NCBI GenBank assembly: GCA_018296165.2
Contig: JACKQL020000053.1
Coordinates: 62,001 to 126,000 of the forward strand
Reading direction: 5' to 3'
DNA: 64,000 nt
DNA from: Termitomyces sp. T153
Lineage: Eukaryota > Basidiomycota > Agaricomycetes > Agaricales > Lyophyllaceae
Shown in pieces: positions 39,156-50,431 of this stretch; within the stretch, counting starts at the first letter, position 1, and every line of letters begins with the position of its first letter. A program made the position numbers and the translations under genes. The notes below the pieces were generated by a model. It did not search any database and was not told where the DNA came from. It was given only the letters and a program-made list of their open reading frames with translations.

Positions 39156-42100
39156 ATGGTTGAGATCAAACGGACGGATCTTCCTCACATACCATCGACT
39201 AGCCCCGACGATAATAGATACCGTTTGATTTACAGCAAGTCCAAGGTCTACGTGAATCCAACAGCTTATGCGAGAGACAATATTCCGGGCTTTGTCGTTC
39301 TAGTCAAAAGAGTCGGTCCTCTCAGATCGCCATCTCCTTTGGTTCTCACCCCTTTCCTGTAGGAGGCTCCTAATTCAATATATTTGCTCGCTTGGATCCC
39401 AGAGACGCTTCTCAACGAACGAGGTACGACTGAATGGGACAAATTTGTTAAGATTGAGGAAAAGGTTGTATGGGATGACAAAGACGACGGTGCGCTCCTA
39501 ACAACTTTCTTGGCGTCTGTAACTTTATTGGTTCAGATGTCGTTCTTATTGAGCTCCCAACACAAAGACCTGAATCTTACGCGTTCTCTGTCTCGCTGAC
39601 GTCAATATATTCGCTTCTCGTGCGTCCCCCAACGTTGTCCTCCTGGTGTAAGTTCGTCGCATGATCTTTCGCCACCCACTTCTCAATGTCTCTCCAGATG
39701 GATCCATCGGTATAAATCTCATCAATGGTGACACCCTTCCTACCCTTCACTTCCACGATGATGAGTCGCGCTCATTCACGACGGCATCGACACCACGTCC
39801 TCTCGTGCAGGACACGACGTCGTACCCGCCCCCTGCGCCACATGTACCACAGTCGGGGAACTCGTGGGGTGGCGAAGACCTTCTTTCACGGCTGCGATCA
39901 TATTCACATCTAATGAAGTCAACGTTGGACCCTTTGCTATTCTTGATCGACCCTTCGCGAGCGGATATTGAGGCACACTCGACTCAAATATTTAGTGATG
40001 ACGCAGTGGACGACATACTCGCACAGTCGTCATTCGCAAATTCACACTCACCCGTCCCTGCTCATCGTCGCCCTCGTCCTATCGCAACGTCACCTCCAAA
40101 CCCATACTCACATCGTTCGTCTGTACTCCATCGTTCGCTGTCGTCGGCTCCGTCCAGCAGTGTTCTTCCATCGTCACAGGCAAGGCTCGCCCTCCTTCAA
40201 TCCTTCTCTAACATTACCCGTGCAACTCGCCACGCAGCTCAGAATATTCTCTCTCATCCACTCGCCAAACCTATTGTACCACACCTACCCGATCCGGTAC
40301 GGAGCCTTGTGAATGCCAGCGGAGAATGGCAGTGGGGTAGCTGGGTTGAGAAGGGTGGCGTCGGCGAATTTGAAAGCGCCCGTGTCTACCTTGCTCGCTG
40401 GGCCAGGATAGTAGCCGAAGAGGGTGAACGTGCCCGTAGACGAGAAGCTCAAACACTTCCCTCCACGTCAACTGTACAAGAGACTTCACCGCTCGGGATC
40501 TTTGAGCTTCTTCACTCCACAGTTAACTTACCGACCCCCAAGTCATCTCGTGATCCAGAACATCCTGTCGACGAAATCATGTGGTCCAAGTGGTTTGCAG
40601 AGGACGGCAGACCGAAAGTGAGGATTGAAGAAATGAAACGTGAAGTATTTAGACGGGGTATTGTCGCCAAAGGCAAGCTCAGACAAACGATTTGGCCATT
40701 CATCCTCGGAGTATATGAATGGGATGTGACACGCCCTGAACGATTACGAAAATGGGAGAAGAAGCGGTATGTCTCATTTCGGTCTGCTCTAACCTAAATA
40801 TCAAGCATTATAATTGCAGGAAATTGTACCACGAAATCAAAGACCAGTGGTGTGGTGTTCCCGAAGTATTTGACCGGCCGGATGTTATTGAGGTATATTG
40901 TTTTAGCTATACTGAACGAATACTTACTGCATCACCAAAAATTCCAGGAGCGTCATCGGATAGATGTAGACTGTCGCCGCACCGATCGAAGTCAGCCACT
41001 TTTCACCACGAAAGAACCCAAACTTCAGGATGGACAAAGTGGCGAGAAAGGCCACCACCAGCGTTACTCCTCTATCTCGCCCAACATAAGCGACATTGGC
41101 TCTCAATCCCCGACTAACGAGCACATCGATCGACACGCGAGCATTCTACTAACGTACAACTTTTATGAAAAAGACTTGGGTTAGACTTGGTGCCGTCTTG
41201 TCTTGTTGTATTCGCTAAATGCCCTTCAAGGCTATGTTCAGGGAATGTCCGACCTATGTGCCCCAATCTATGTCATCATGGATGCCAACGAAGAGATGAC
41301 CTTCTGGTGTTTTGTGGAAGTGATGCACCGAATGGTTAGTATCTCACTATCAACGTGAATCTAACTAAGCCTCCAGGTTTCTGTCCATGATCAGAAGCAG
41401 AACTTCCTTCGAGACCAAAGTGGCATGAAAAAACAGCTGTCGACTCTCCAGCAACTCGTTGGAATCATGGATCCCGAATTATACAAGCATCTAGGTAAGT
41501 TTTAAACCGTAATTTTTTCTGGCTAACTGTGGCCGTAGAGAAGACTGATGGTCTCAACTTATTTTTCTGCTTCCGGTACGGCTAAATTCGAGTTTGAACC
41601 ATGGCTCCAGGCTCATGCCATCTCATAGCTGGGTTCTGATCGCGTTTAAACGAGAATTTTCGTTCGATGACGTGCTTCGCTTATGGGAGGTTCTGTGGAC
41701 AGATTATTACAGCAATGATTTCGTTCTATTTGTTGCATTAGCTGTGCTCGAGTCACATCGAGATATGATTCTGCGTTATCTTGTAGAGGTGACTATATTA
41801 GTCGTGTTTCTTATATTCACTGACCTTATTCTGTCAGTTTGATGAGATTTTGAAGGTCCGCCGAATTCCAGCTCTTAACGGTATTTTCTCCTGATGAAAT
41901 TTTATTCTTCTGTTTTCTTTTTAGTACTGCAACGAGCTGAGCATGACCATCGAATTGGATACAACTCTTGCTCAAGCAGAGGTTCTTTTTCTGTCCTTTG
42001 CCCAACTCGTCGCGGATATCGATCGTCGAAAAGCTGAGGAGCTGCCCACTCCATCAACAAATGGGGTCCGGCATCGTAACAGTCAAATGAAAAGTGATAA

Positions 42101-42170
42101 TTCGGTGACAACAATCAACATGCCAACGCTTTCTGAAAATCTCAGGGAGCTTCTTCACACTGGACGATAG
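39156..42170 (+). CDS. GYP7: Gyp7/TBC1D15-like Rab GTPase-activating protein
   Basis: GAP for Ypt7/Rab7-type GTPases at vacuole and endosome membranes. The N-terminal domain begins MVEIKRTDLPHIPSTSPDDN and has SKVYVNPTAYARDNIPGFVV and YLLAWIPETLLNERGT, the unique N-terminal fold of Gyp7. A long Ser/Pro-rich linker follows. The TBC domain starts GKLRQTIWPFILGVYEWDVT. The arginine finger is in RIDVDCRRTDR, the glutamine finger in YVQGMSDLCAPIYVIM. Then come EEMTFWCFVEVMHRM, FSFDDVLRLWEVLWTDYYSN and FVLFVALAVLESHRDMILRY. C-terminus TLSENLRELLHTGR. A loop of about 65 low-complexity residues is inserted after the arginine finger, as in many fungal Gyp7 proteins. About eight introns. Confidence 0.92.
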
Positions 42171-42334
42171 TATATGTAGGTTTACGAGGGGTAATCGACA
42201 CATTGTAGCTGTAACTGCAACGTTTTGAGATATGTATTACCAATATACATATTCACGATCGGAGTATTAACAGAACATCAAACTAGCCTGACTTGTGATG
42301 CATGTGATGTTCGACACATTTCTGCGACTTGACA

Positions 42335-43201
42335 ATGAACTTGAATGTTTTACGCACGTATGCTTTGAAGGATCCAGCGACTTTTCCTAGCTCTGTACTC
42401 TTCAGTCATAGTTCGAACTCATTGGTCATCTATGACACCTATCCCAAGTCTATCTTCCATTTTTTGCTCCTTCCTCGAGTGAAACCATCTCTGAACGCGG
42501 ATACCTTGACAAGCCTAAGGACACTCTTAAGGGGCGACAAGGAACATGCTAAAAAAGTCATAATCTCACTAAGCGAGGATGCAGCAACACTACGAAAAGA
42601 AATTGAGGGTGAGATGTTCAAGCGCTATGGATTCAAGTGGGGTATATGGACTGGATTCCATGCTGCACCATCCATGCCGTATGTTTCCTAAATCCATGGT
42701 TGCGTATCATTTCTCAATCACGACGCGAAATACAGACATTTACATCTGCATGTCCTTTCTTCCGACCTACGCTCAGACCGGATGAAGAGCAAGAAACATT
42801 ACAACTCATTCCACCCGAAAGCTGGTTTCTTTCTGGATATCGACGAAGTAATGTCGTGGTTTGATGCTGAGGAGTCGTATTTCAGCACGGTGAGCGTTCT
42901 CGTTCTCAACCATGACTATATACTGAAGTCTGCTTAAATCTTCAAGAAGGCAAAACTGGATCCGAAGCATTATGAAGCCCTACTGAAAGAAGATCTCGTC
43001 TGTTTCCATTGTGGCTCCTCTATGAAAAACATACCTACGCTGAAAGCTCACCTTGATGAAGAATGGGACAGGATCGCTTCTCGAGAAAAGGGAAAGCTTG
43101 ACAGGAAGAGGAAGTTTGAAGAGAAACACACTACTAAGGAGGGAGCGTCTGAGCAAGCTGATTCCAAACGACTCAAATCAGTGTCTGACGACACAGAGTG
43201 A
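42335..43201 (+). CDS. HNT3: Aprataxin-like DNA 5'-adenylate hydrolase (HIT domain plus zinc finger)
   Basis: Removes AMP from abortive DNA ligation ends. Start MNLNVLRTYALKDPATFPSS. The HIT core includes VIYDTYPKSIFHFLLLPRVK and IWTGFHAAPSMP, then after an intron HLHLHVLSSDLRSDRMKSKK. This gives the H-x-H-x-H catalytic triad (in HLHLHVL). HYNSFHPKAGFFLDIDEV follows, typical of aprataxin. The C-terminal zinc finger is LVCFHCGSSMKNIPTLKAHL DEEWD (C-x2-C-x12-H). The lysine-rich tail ends RLKSVSDDTE and could serve as a nuclear signal. Three introns. The protein is complete and all catalytic residues are present. Confidence 0.93.
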
Positions 43202-43546
43202 CACCCCTACTTGGCTTGTGTGGAGTTGAGTCGACGAAATGAAGGAGACTGATTGTCATACCCCTGACAGTTGTCCGTTGTCGGTTCCCAATAGAAATTG
43301 CAAACTGATTCTAGTAGAGCCCACCCTCTCCTTTGCCACTTGCGTCTGGCCTGAATTAATGTACTGCTGTCTACATCCATTCTTCTTCCTGACAACTATA
43401 ATCTCTTGCACACAATTTATACACACTGTTGATACAGAATACACAGGGTGTCTGAAAGCAGGTACAAAGTTTGGCTCCTGAAACAGAGAGCTCTACTTTT
43501 ACAAAGCCCAAACCCATCTAAGTATTAGAAGAAATGGATATCGCTT
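43202..43546. other. Intergenic region between convergent 3' ends
   Basis: 345 bases between the HNT3 stop and the oxidoreductase stop. No frame, repeat or RNA-like structure that I can support. Confidence 0.4.
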
Positions 43547-45301
43547 CAAGCGGCTTCAAGCTTCTCAGCTCCCGCAGCTTCTTCAGCGCTTGCTTGCAGC
43601 TTGGCAGCACGAGAACGCTCAGCAGCTTGACGAATAGCCCAGGTTAACTCATAAGTTCGGACCGCATCTGCATCATAATCAATAATTGCTCATGCAAAGG
43701 ATATCTTTCCAGGTCAACGACTGACCATCGTAAGTGCTCAGAATCTGGGCAGCCTCAGGATCCTCTTCAATATCCTCAATGATGTCGATCAAGTTCGAGA
43801 CCTCAGAGAAGAAGGGATCGTCGTCTGGGAACCTGATCGCCTGCTCAAGCTCATCACCAGGACGACGCACGTAGAGCACAGGCTGGACATATGGGTTGAC
43901 CAACCTAGGGGTTTGGAAAGATTGAGCAATCATACTACAGCAGTAATTGATGTCGTACTTGAGTTGATAACCGTCAGCATACACCTCGATTTCGCAGCTG
44001 TAGGCAGTATCGTGAAGAGCCACGACGTGGGTAAAGCTGCCAACAGCTCCACTGTCGTATTTCCTATTGTATTCCGATCAGATGAGTTCTTGTGGAATGC
44101 GCTTGATCATTTTACCATGTCGCGGTTGTCACACGGGGGATCCTGTTCTCAGGGGCAATTTTGCTCTCATCAATGGAAATCTTTGAGAGATGACCAGCAT
44201 TCTCGTCCCACTCGAGCGAGTGTGCGCTGACAGTGGAGATATCTACCTCTCCACCGAAATAGCGGGAAAGATCGCAGAAGTGAGTGCCTTGCTCTACAAC
44301 GGGACCAGCACTAATCTCGTGAGCATCAAGTAGAAAGCAAACGGTCGGAAGCTCACCTCTTGGATTTGTCCCACCAGTCGGGCTTGGCGATCGCTTGATA
44401 TGCGCAAGCGTATCGCGCAACGGTCGCCATAACAGTGAGATTGTTTTCCTCGATAATTTGTTTCATCATCTGGACAGCTTTCAAATACCGAAGCATGTAT
44501 CTGAAGAGTTATAAATTCTCGGGAACCTCCCCGAGCACGGCTAGCTCACCCAACGGAACATATGGTCTTGGACTCGCTGATTGCCTTTGCAACTGTAAAA
44601 GCATCTTCGATCTCATGGAGAGGACCTGTAGCAATTGGTTTTTCTATGAACATAGCGACACCAGGAAAGTGCTTGAGAATTTGCATCTCGATATCGCGTC
44701 CAGGCTGGAGAGACCCGCGAAACATTGGAGGGCTGCCGACAATGACCGCGCGAGGCCGATCCTTGGGAGACATGCTCTTCACGAAGTCTTCCAGAGTCTT
44801 GAAGACGCGGGTGTCCTGGTAAGCCGACACGACGAAAGAGTCGCATTTCTTCTGGAGGACAGCTGTGGCGCGTTCGATGGCGGGATCAATGAGGGCGACG
44901 ACCTTGAGACGGCGGCCGAGCTTGCTATACGGATTGATCGGTGCCACTGACACGAATGATGAACTGATCAACTCACTGTTCGAATCGAAACGAGTGGTTC
45001 CATGGGCCTTCATCAGATCCTGGTGAAGATGTCAAGACGCGTCTAAGTCTAGGAGCGATGATGTATTTACCGAACATGATGTTGCCTGCACCAATGAAGA
45101 CGACGTTAAAATCATCGGACCCGCCGACGTGGCTCGCCCTAGGTCGAATAATTGATGAGCATATTCAACATACACGAAGGACGATACCGACTTGTCCATG
45201 GGAATAAGCCTCCATGGGTCGATGGAGGGGCGGCGAGAGGAAACGGCGGAGGGCCTGCGGTCTGAAAGGCGACGTTCAGATGGTCTACGGCTGGATACCA
45301 T
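43547..45301 (-). CDS. Gfo/Idh/MocA-family NAD(P)-dependent oxidoreductase
   Basis: Dehydrogenase with an N-terminal Rossmann fold and C-terminal substrate domain; substrate unknown. An Arg/Ser-rich leader (MVSSRRPSERRLSDRRPSAV) precedes the nucleotide-binding exon DDFNVVFIGAGNIMFG (G-x-G-x-x-x-x-G). Further landmarks: LKVVALIDPAIERATAVLQK, AVIVGSPPMFRG, VAMFIEKPIATGPLHE with the family E-K-P motif, YMLRYLKAVQMMKQIIEENN, GGPVVEQGTHFCDLSRYFGG and KYDSGAVGSFTHVVALHDTA. The C-terminus is Ala-rich (SRAAKLQASAEEAAGAEKLE). Start at 45301 is the first ATG in frame; the leader is low complexity and may be poorly conserved. At least eight exons. Confidence 0.85.
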
Positions 45302-45435
45302 GAGGGTCGGTGTTAGGGAAGTAGCGAGGATGAATTGTGGCGATTTACAGATTGATAATCTACTCCAATTGGGTATTTTATAACCTCCCGTTGTACAATA
45401 TAGTTTCCGGTAGTGCACTCTAGTACTCCTATACT

Positions 45436-46128
45436 TTATGACGATGGCGGCTCCATTACCATCTGCTGCCGTCTTGCAAGCTCATCTCGTCTTCTTTCCG
45501 CACGTTCTAGCCGGTCAGTCATCGCTTTGAGCTCTGCCTTTAATTTCTCATTCTCCTGAGACAGCTTTATCACATTGGATGCTCGCTTTTGGACTTTTTC
45601 TGCACTGCAGAGTGATCGTGTTTCATTGTCATCCGGTATATCGACTCATGTCGAGCAACAGAACACTTACTCGGCATTCGAATATGAGCTGAGAATTGAG
45701 GACATGTCCAACTCAAGATCAAGGTTTCCAGGGATCTCTGGGAGAGACATCCCTGATGACATTTGCCCCTTGTGAGGTGCCTCTTCATCGGCGTGCTCTG
45801 CGTCCGAGGGCCTCAGATTTAACCTTGTCTCTGACTGCGGTGTGCTGAGCAATGTGTTCCATATCAGCTGGAATTTGCCATATTCTTTAGGGAATGACCA
45901 GACTCAGCCTCTTTATGCTGGGGTTGGACTGGCAGGGAGCTCATGGTAGTTAGAGTAAGATATCAACAAGACAGACTTCTCATGATCCAGGCAACCAAAT
46001 TCGGACACAACCTCTTGTCCATCAGCCACCATGTAAAGGTACTTTCCAGAGTCGCCCCACTGGTGATACATCTCAACGTTTCTATAGATGCTCATAAACT
46101 CTGGCCACGTCATAATCAGCTTCTCCAT
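45436..46128 (-). CDS. Unrecognised protein with C-terminal coiled coil
   Basis: I do not recognise this family. Exon 1 (from 46128) reads MTWPEFMSIYRNVEMYHQWG after a four-codon lead, then KYLYMVADGQEVVSEFGCLD, which looks like a compact conserved domain. A middle exon carries an acidic stretch (SLPEIPGNLDLELDMSSILS). The last exon encodes a heptad-like helix, VIKLSQENEKLKAELKAMTD RLERAERRRDEL, and ends MVMEPPSS at TAA 45436-45438. The joint between exon 1 and the middle exon near 45890 is uncertain: two frames look coding there (KEYGKFQLIWNTLL or IWQIPADMEHIAQHTAVRD). The first 41 bases overlap, antisense, the start of the PIG-Y gene. Confidence 0.55.
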
Positions 46129-46363
46129 CGTATTCTTTGCTCTCGCAAGTTACGCTGTTCTATTTAGCGCTTTCCTCCCGCCTACCGGCCTTTCGGTACG
46201 CGGCATATCTTTGGCCTCTTGGAGTCGCACTCATTCCATCCAGTTGTTTGATATGCTTGCCTACGACTCGCACTACAAATACTTTGTCCTTTTTATCATC
46301 CCGACAGGCGCCTACTTCGTCATCGCGAACTGGGTGGGGTGGCAATATTATCGTAATTCATGA
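46088..46363 (+). CDS. PIGY: PIG-Y-like subunit of GPI-N-acetylglucosaminyltransferase
   Basis: Small two-helix membrane protein of the enzyme that starts GPI-anchor synthesis at the ER. From ATG 46088, MLINSGHVIISFSIVFFALA runs into SYAVLFSAFLPPTGLS. An intron of 45 bases (gtacgc...ccag, about 46197-46241) joins LFDMLAYDSHYKYFVLFIIP and TGAYFVIANWVGWQYYRNS. The C-terminal pattern (hydrophobic helix, then W-x-G-x-x-x-[FY]-R-N/H) matches human PIG-Y, and the length, about 76 residues, is right. The start overlaps the divergent coding sequence on the minus strand by 41 bases unless that gene starts at a later Met. Confidence 0.78.
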   Translation: MLINSGHVIISFSIVFFALASYAVLFSAFLPPTGLSVRGISLASWSRTHSIQLFDMLAYDSHYKYFVLFIIPTGAYFVIANWVGWQYYRNS

Positions 46364-46450
46364 TTGGGAGGTATGGTGTCGAGATGGTATCATACACTTG
46401 CGGAAATAAAATAACAATAAATAGGGTCTACCAAAGCCATATGAGAGACT

Positions 46451-49400
46451 CTATTCTCTCGGCCGGGAATGCAGTGAAGAGGGTCGAGATTTTCGTTGCA
46501 TTCCACGTAGTTCCTGCCAGAGTCTGGTCCTTGCACCGTCATTTGCACCTGCTTCGTTGGCAGGTGCGGCTCGTGTCGGGCTACTGGCCCTCTCGCTGAA
46601 AGACGCACGAGACCCCGTCGGGCTTGATTCACGTGTTCTTGGCGAATGCCGCAGGCCCGGACTCCTTTCTGAGAACGGCCGTGGTCTGAGAAGACTAACG
46701 GCAGCTGTTGGTTGTGTAGAAGGTGGTTCCCTAGAAATTGCGCCAACACGTGGGAATATGTCATTATTGGGTCCAGAAGCTTGAGGACGAGTCTGTCGGG
46801 GAGCAGCAGTAGGAAGTCGAAGATATCTTGCTCGCCTAGAAACAGACGTTTCGTTTCCACAGAATGAGAAAAACGAAAGCAGACTTACGCCACTGCTTTG
46901 AGGGCCATCTTTGTACGGTGAATCTGGACCCACTTGTCCAGATATTTCCCTGGCGTAGGTAAGCAACAAGGTCTACCAATATGCTAAGTCTTACTGATAG
47001 TGCTGTGTCTGTCTATCTCGCGTGCCTTCGTAGCTTGAAGAGCTCGCGGCATGGCTTGTCGCCAGGTCTTGAAATATTTCGCCTTCGTATTATTGGCATA
47101 AAGGCGTATAGCGGGCAGTGACTGAAGGTCCATATGAGACACAGCGGATAAAAATTGCCAATTCAACACACACCTTCGTCTTGGAATGCCATAGACCAAA
47201 AGCTCTGAATAATGCGTTCTTTTCAGTCTGGATCATGCACTCCTATTGTTAAGTGATCAGTTTTGAATTTCAATGGATCGAATATCATCTCACGATGGGG
47301 CGCAATCTTTCAGCGCTAAAACGGTCTCTCCATTTGTCCCAGAAGCATGCTACAACAGATATTTTGAACTCATCCTCTTTCTCCTTCAGTGTGATTCGTC
47401 GGTGCCGGTTAATGCGTGCCAGTCCTAGCCAGCGAGTGAAGACGCGGCGCATGTTATCTTGTATGGTATTGAATGATTGTGTTCCTCTCATCTGTGAACG
47501 CAGTACTCACCTTCCCTTTTCACTAGAATATAGCTCTGCAGGAGGCTAAGCACTTCTAAACGATGAGCGTATACTTTCTGCCATTTTTTGAACATGACAC
47601 TAGAAGAATGTTAGATTAGAGTTAAAAAGAGCCTACGACTCACTTTTGGAGGGCAACATTATGGCTTTGAGCGATATCCAGTTCTCTCAATCTGATTGCA
47701 ATGACATGATTCGTCCAAGCCATCAGAGTGCATTGCAGAATTCGCTGAGGTCAGGCTAATTTAGACAACATTTCAAGTATTTTCCAACTCACTGACCTTC
47801 TCTATCCTACTTTGGACTGTTTTCTCAGCTAGCCTTCGTTGTCTCACTTGGCGAGCCTGAAGGAGCCATGCTATATTGAGATTATGAGTATATCAGGGTT
47901 GCCAGCATGCTGTGGAGCTTACTGTAGAAGACCCTTCCCATACGTCGCTTCTCAAATTCTGCAAGGCGTCTCTCGGTTGCTCTTCGATTCATCGCCTCAT
48001 GCCAAACTTTCCAAGCATGACGAATCGCCGAGAAATTGACGGCCCTCTTGGCCATCCGCACCATCTTCAGCTTCTCACGAAGTTTCATCCGCCAAACTAA
48101 GAGTGCCTTGTAGCAAATTTGTTCCGTATCGTATTGTACGGCGACTACGTGTGCATCTCGATGGATAGCATATGCTTGGCGCCATTTGTGAAATAAGGAT
48201 ACCATATTTGCTGAGTCAGAACGCATGACGAATGCCAAAGCAAGGTCTATGAAGAATGAAATCAGCACTCGGAGTGATAAAAGGGAAACCCGTACCATTA
48301 TTGTAGCTTTGCTGTTGTAGCCGCTGTTTCCAGACTGACCAGGCAGCATAAGTGAGGTTGGAGGCCTTCAGGCGTTCTACCGCCTTGCCTTGTCTTCGAG
48401 CATTCCAAACTCGAAAAACAGCTCGGACCAGCAGACCGTCCTGGCGAGCGGTGTACTTGAGCGCTCGGCTTTCCATGGTCTCTTGGGGTATCAATGAATA
48501 CTCCAGAGGGATCGACAATAAAAAAACATACACATAACCGATCTTGAGCAGCTTTCCAAGACCTGATCGAAGACTTCACTAGTCTGCGTTCGTGAAACTC
48601 CATGGCCAACCTATGTTCAGACCTTTACGACAATCAGGTCAGTTCGCTTCAACAAAACAAGAGTTTACATGTTTTTTTCCCAAACAGACATTGTATCCCT
48701 CATCAACCTTAGATCGATCCTTTCAGACATTATGCGTTCAAAAAACTGCAACTGTCTAGCAGTTCGCCACCAATCCCAGTATCGCAGCACAGCCCTTTCT
48801 TCAGAAGCTCGAAATGCATCATCCGCAATCAGCTCGGAGTGATGAATCGTAGATAGCCGTGTCCTCCAGCGACCGTAAAACCGACGGACAAGTCGTTCGG
48901 TGTAGTAATGGCCAGACCTACAAGAACGATACATCTGTCGCCATTTGACCCAAGCATCTTGACATAACATTTTTTCTCGTTTTTCTCTGATTGTATTCAT
49001 TCTTTGGCGCATGTCCTGGCGCCACTTGTCCTGTTCCCTTCCTCTCAACCGATGCCTCCAGATAGTCAGAAATCTCCTGCGGCAACGGTTGTCGGAAAAA
49101 ATAGATATGCGCTGATAGAGATCCTGCCGAGATAAAGTGGCTTCGCTCCACCGTCGAAAATAAAACTTCATAATCATATTATCGCGGGCTCTAGCGACTT
49201 GGCCGCTGGTTGTCTGCGATAATTTGAAAATCTATAAGATAAGGAGTAGAATGCATGACAGGATACACACCATTATCCACTGATATAGTTGAGTCCATAC
49301 TTTCCAGCAACGCTCCAATAGTTGGGTTCTCCTGAAAACATCTGCTTCCGCTTCGTCCCTTTCCATTCTGATTTTGTTCCAAGCATCGTCTTCAATAATT

Positions 49401-50239
49401 ACACTTTCTCTTCTTTCTCTTGCGCTAGCGATGACTTTTCTCGCAGCCGCAGGTGTGATGACTGTAGAGTCAAGGGACTTGCGGCCAAAGGATTCTCGGG
49501 TGAGCAGTTGTGAACGGCGGGTAGCAGCAAGGCGTGTTGTGGATTGCCCGCATGTGTTCTCACTATCCGAAGTTAAAGAAGCTCCAAACTTCCATGGTCT
49601 ATGTTGCTGCTTGGCTGGTGGTGTGTCGGGCAACAGAAGTAATGAATTGCGCCTCAGGTCGTCGGACGAGCTGGATGTTGTAGTACGAACTCTTGGTCGT
49701 CGTTTCGATTGCTTGACAGAAGTAGAGATTCCGAAAGATGAGGATGGCGTGTCGAGGTCGGCGGCGTGGGAAGGTGTACTGCGTGTGTCTTCAGCCGATA
49801 CAACAGGCGTCCTGAATTGTGCACCACGTCCTTTAGCAAGATTTGCTCGATATAACTGATCATGATGTTCATTGTTATTTGATGGTTCACTTGCACGACT
49901 ATGCCGCGCCTTGACTGCGTTCCATTTGTCACCCCAATTCTTCCCCTTCATCATCCCAAGCTTTATCAGCTTTTCAAAGTAAACAGCTTCTCGAGGGTTA
50001 AGGCCGCGGTCTCTAAGAACGCCACGATACGCCGTTGCGACGCTCGAAAAATCTGTAACGGAAGGGCCAGCACGATTTATGACCGCATCTAAAAAGTCAA
50101 TATCATCAGGCGACAAACCGGTAAGTTCAGAAATAGAACCATGGGTCGAAGCAACAGAAACATCGGCAGAAAGGACATGCTCTAGAAGGCGAGTAGGTTT
50201 AAATGGAGGGGAAGCGCGAGTTGGTCGAAACTGGGACAT
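46451..50239 (-). CDS. SFI1: Sfi1-like centrin-binding spindle pole body protein
   Basis: Long helical protein that binds centrin at the half-bridge of the spindle pole body. The N-terminal quarter (from MSQFRPTRASPPFKPTRLL) is Ser/Thr/Pro-rich with a small folded part, LTGLSPDDIDFLDAVINRAG. From about 49300 down to 47000 the exons encode short repeats with aromatic and basic residues ending in W or W-x-x-W, such as AWVKWRQMYRSCRS, RRFYGRWRTRLST and AVLRYWDWWRTARQ. Others are LVRAVFRVWNARRQGK and YAAWSVWKQRLQQQ. This is the Sfi1 repeat (A-x7-L-L-x3-[FL]-x2-W-K/R). The C-terminus is Arg/Ser/Pro-rich (PFSERSPGLRHSPRTRESSP) and ends SSLHSRPRE, a candidate Cdk-phosphorylation tail. More than ten small exons. 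Confidence 0.88.
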
Positions 50240-50431
50240 GGCCAAACGTGCATTTACAAAGATTTACAGCGTGATCGGAGACGCGACTTTCAGTGTCAGA
50301 CGCGTTCAACAAACTGTATTTGCACATGTTGTTTCAAACTTCAAATCGCGGGCAGAATTACATATATAGATACATCCTTATTACTAGGAAACTCCTCTTG
50401 TTCTTACAATAGTAACAATACATACATGTGT

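Noticed and set aside
49374..49859. Plus-strand frame of 161 codons
   Set aside because: Antisense shadow of the first long exon of SFI1.
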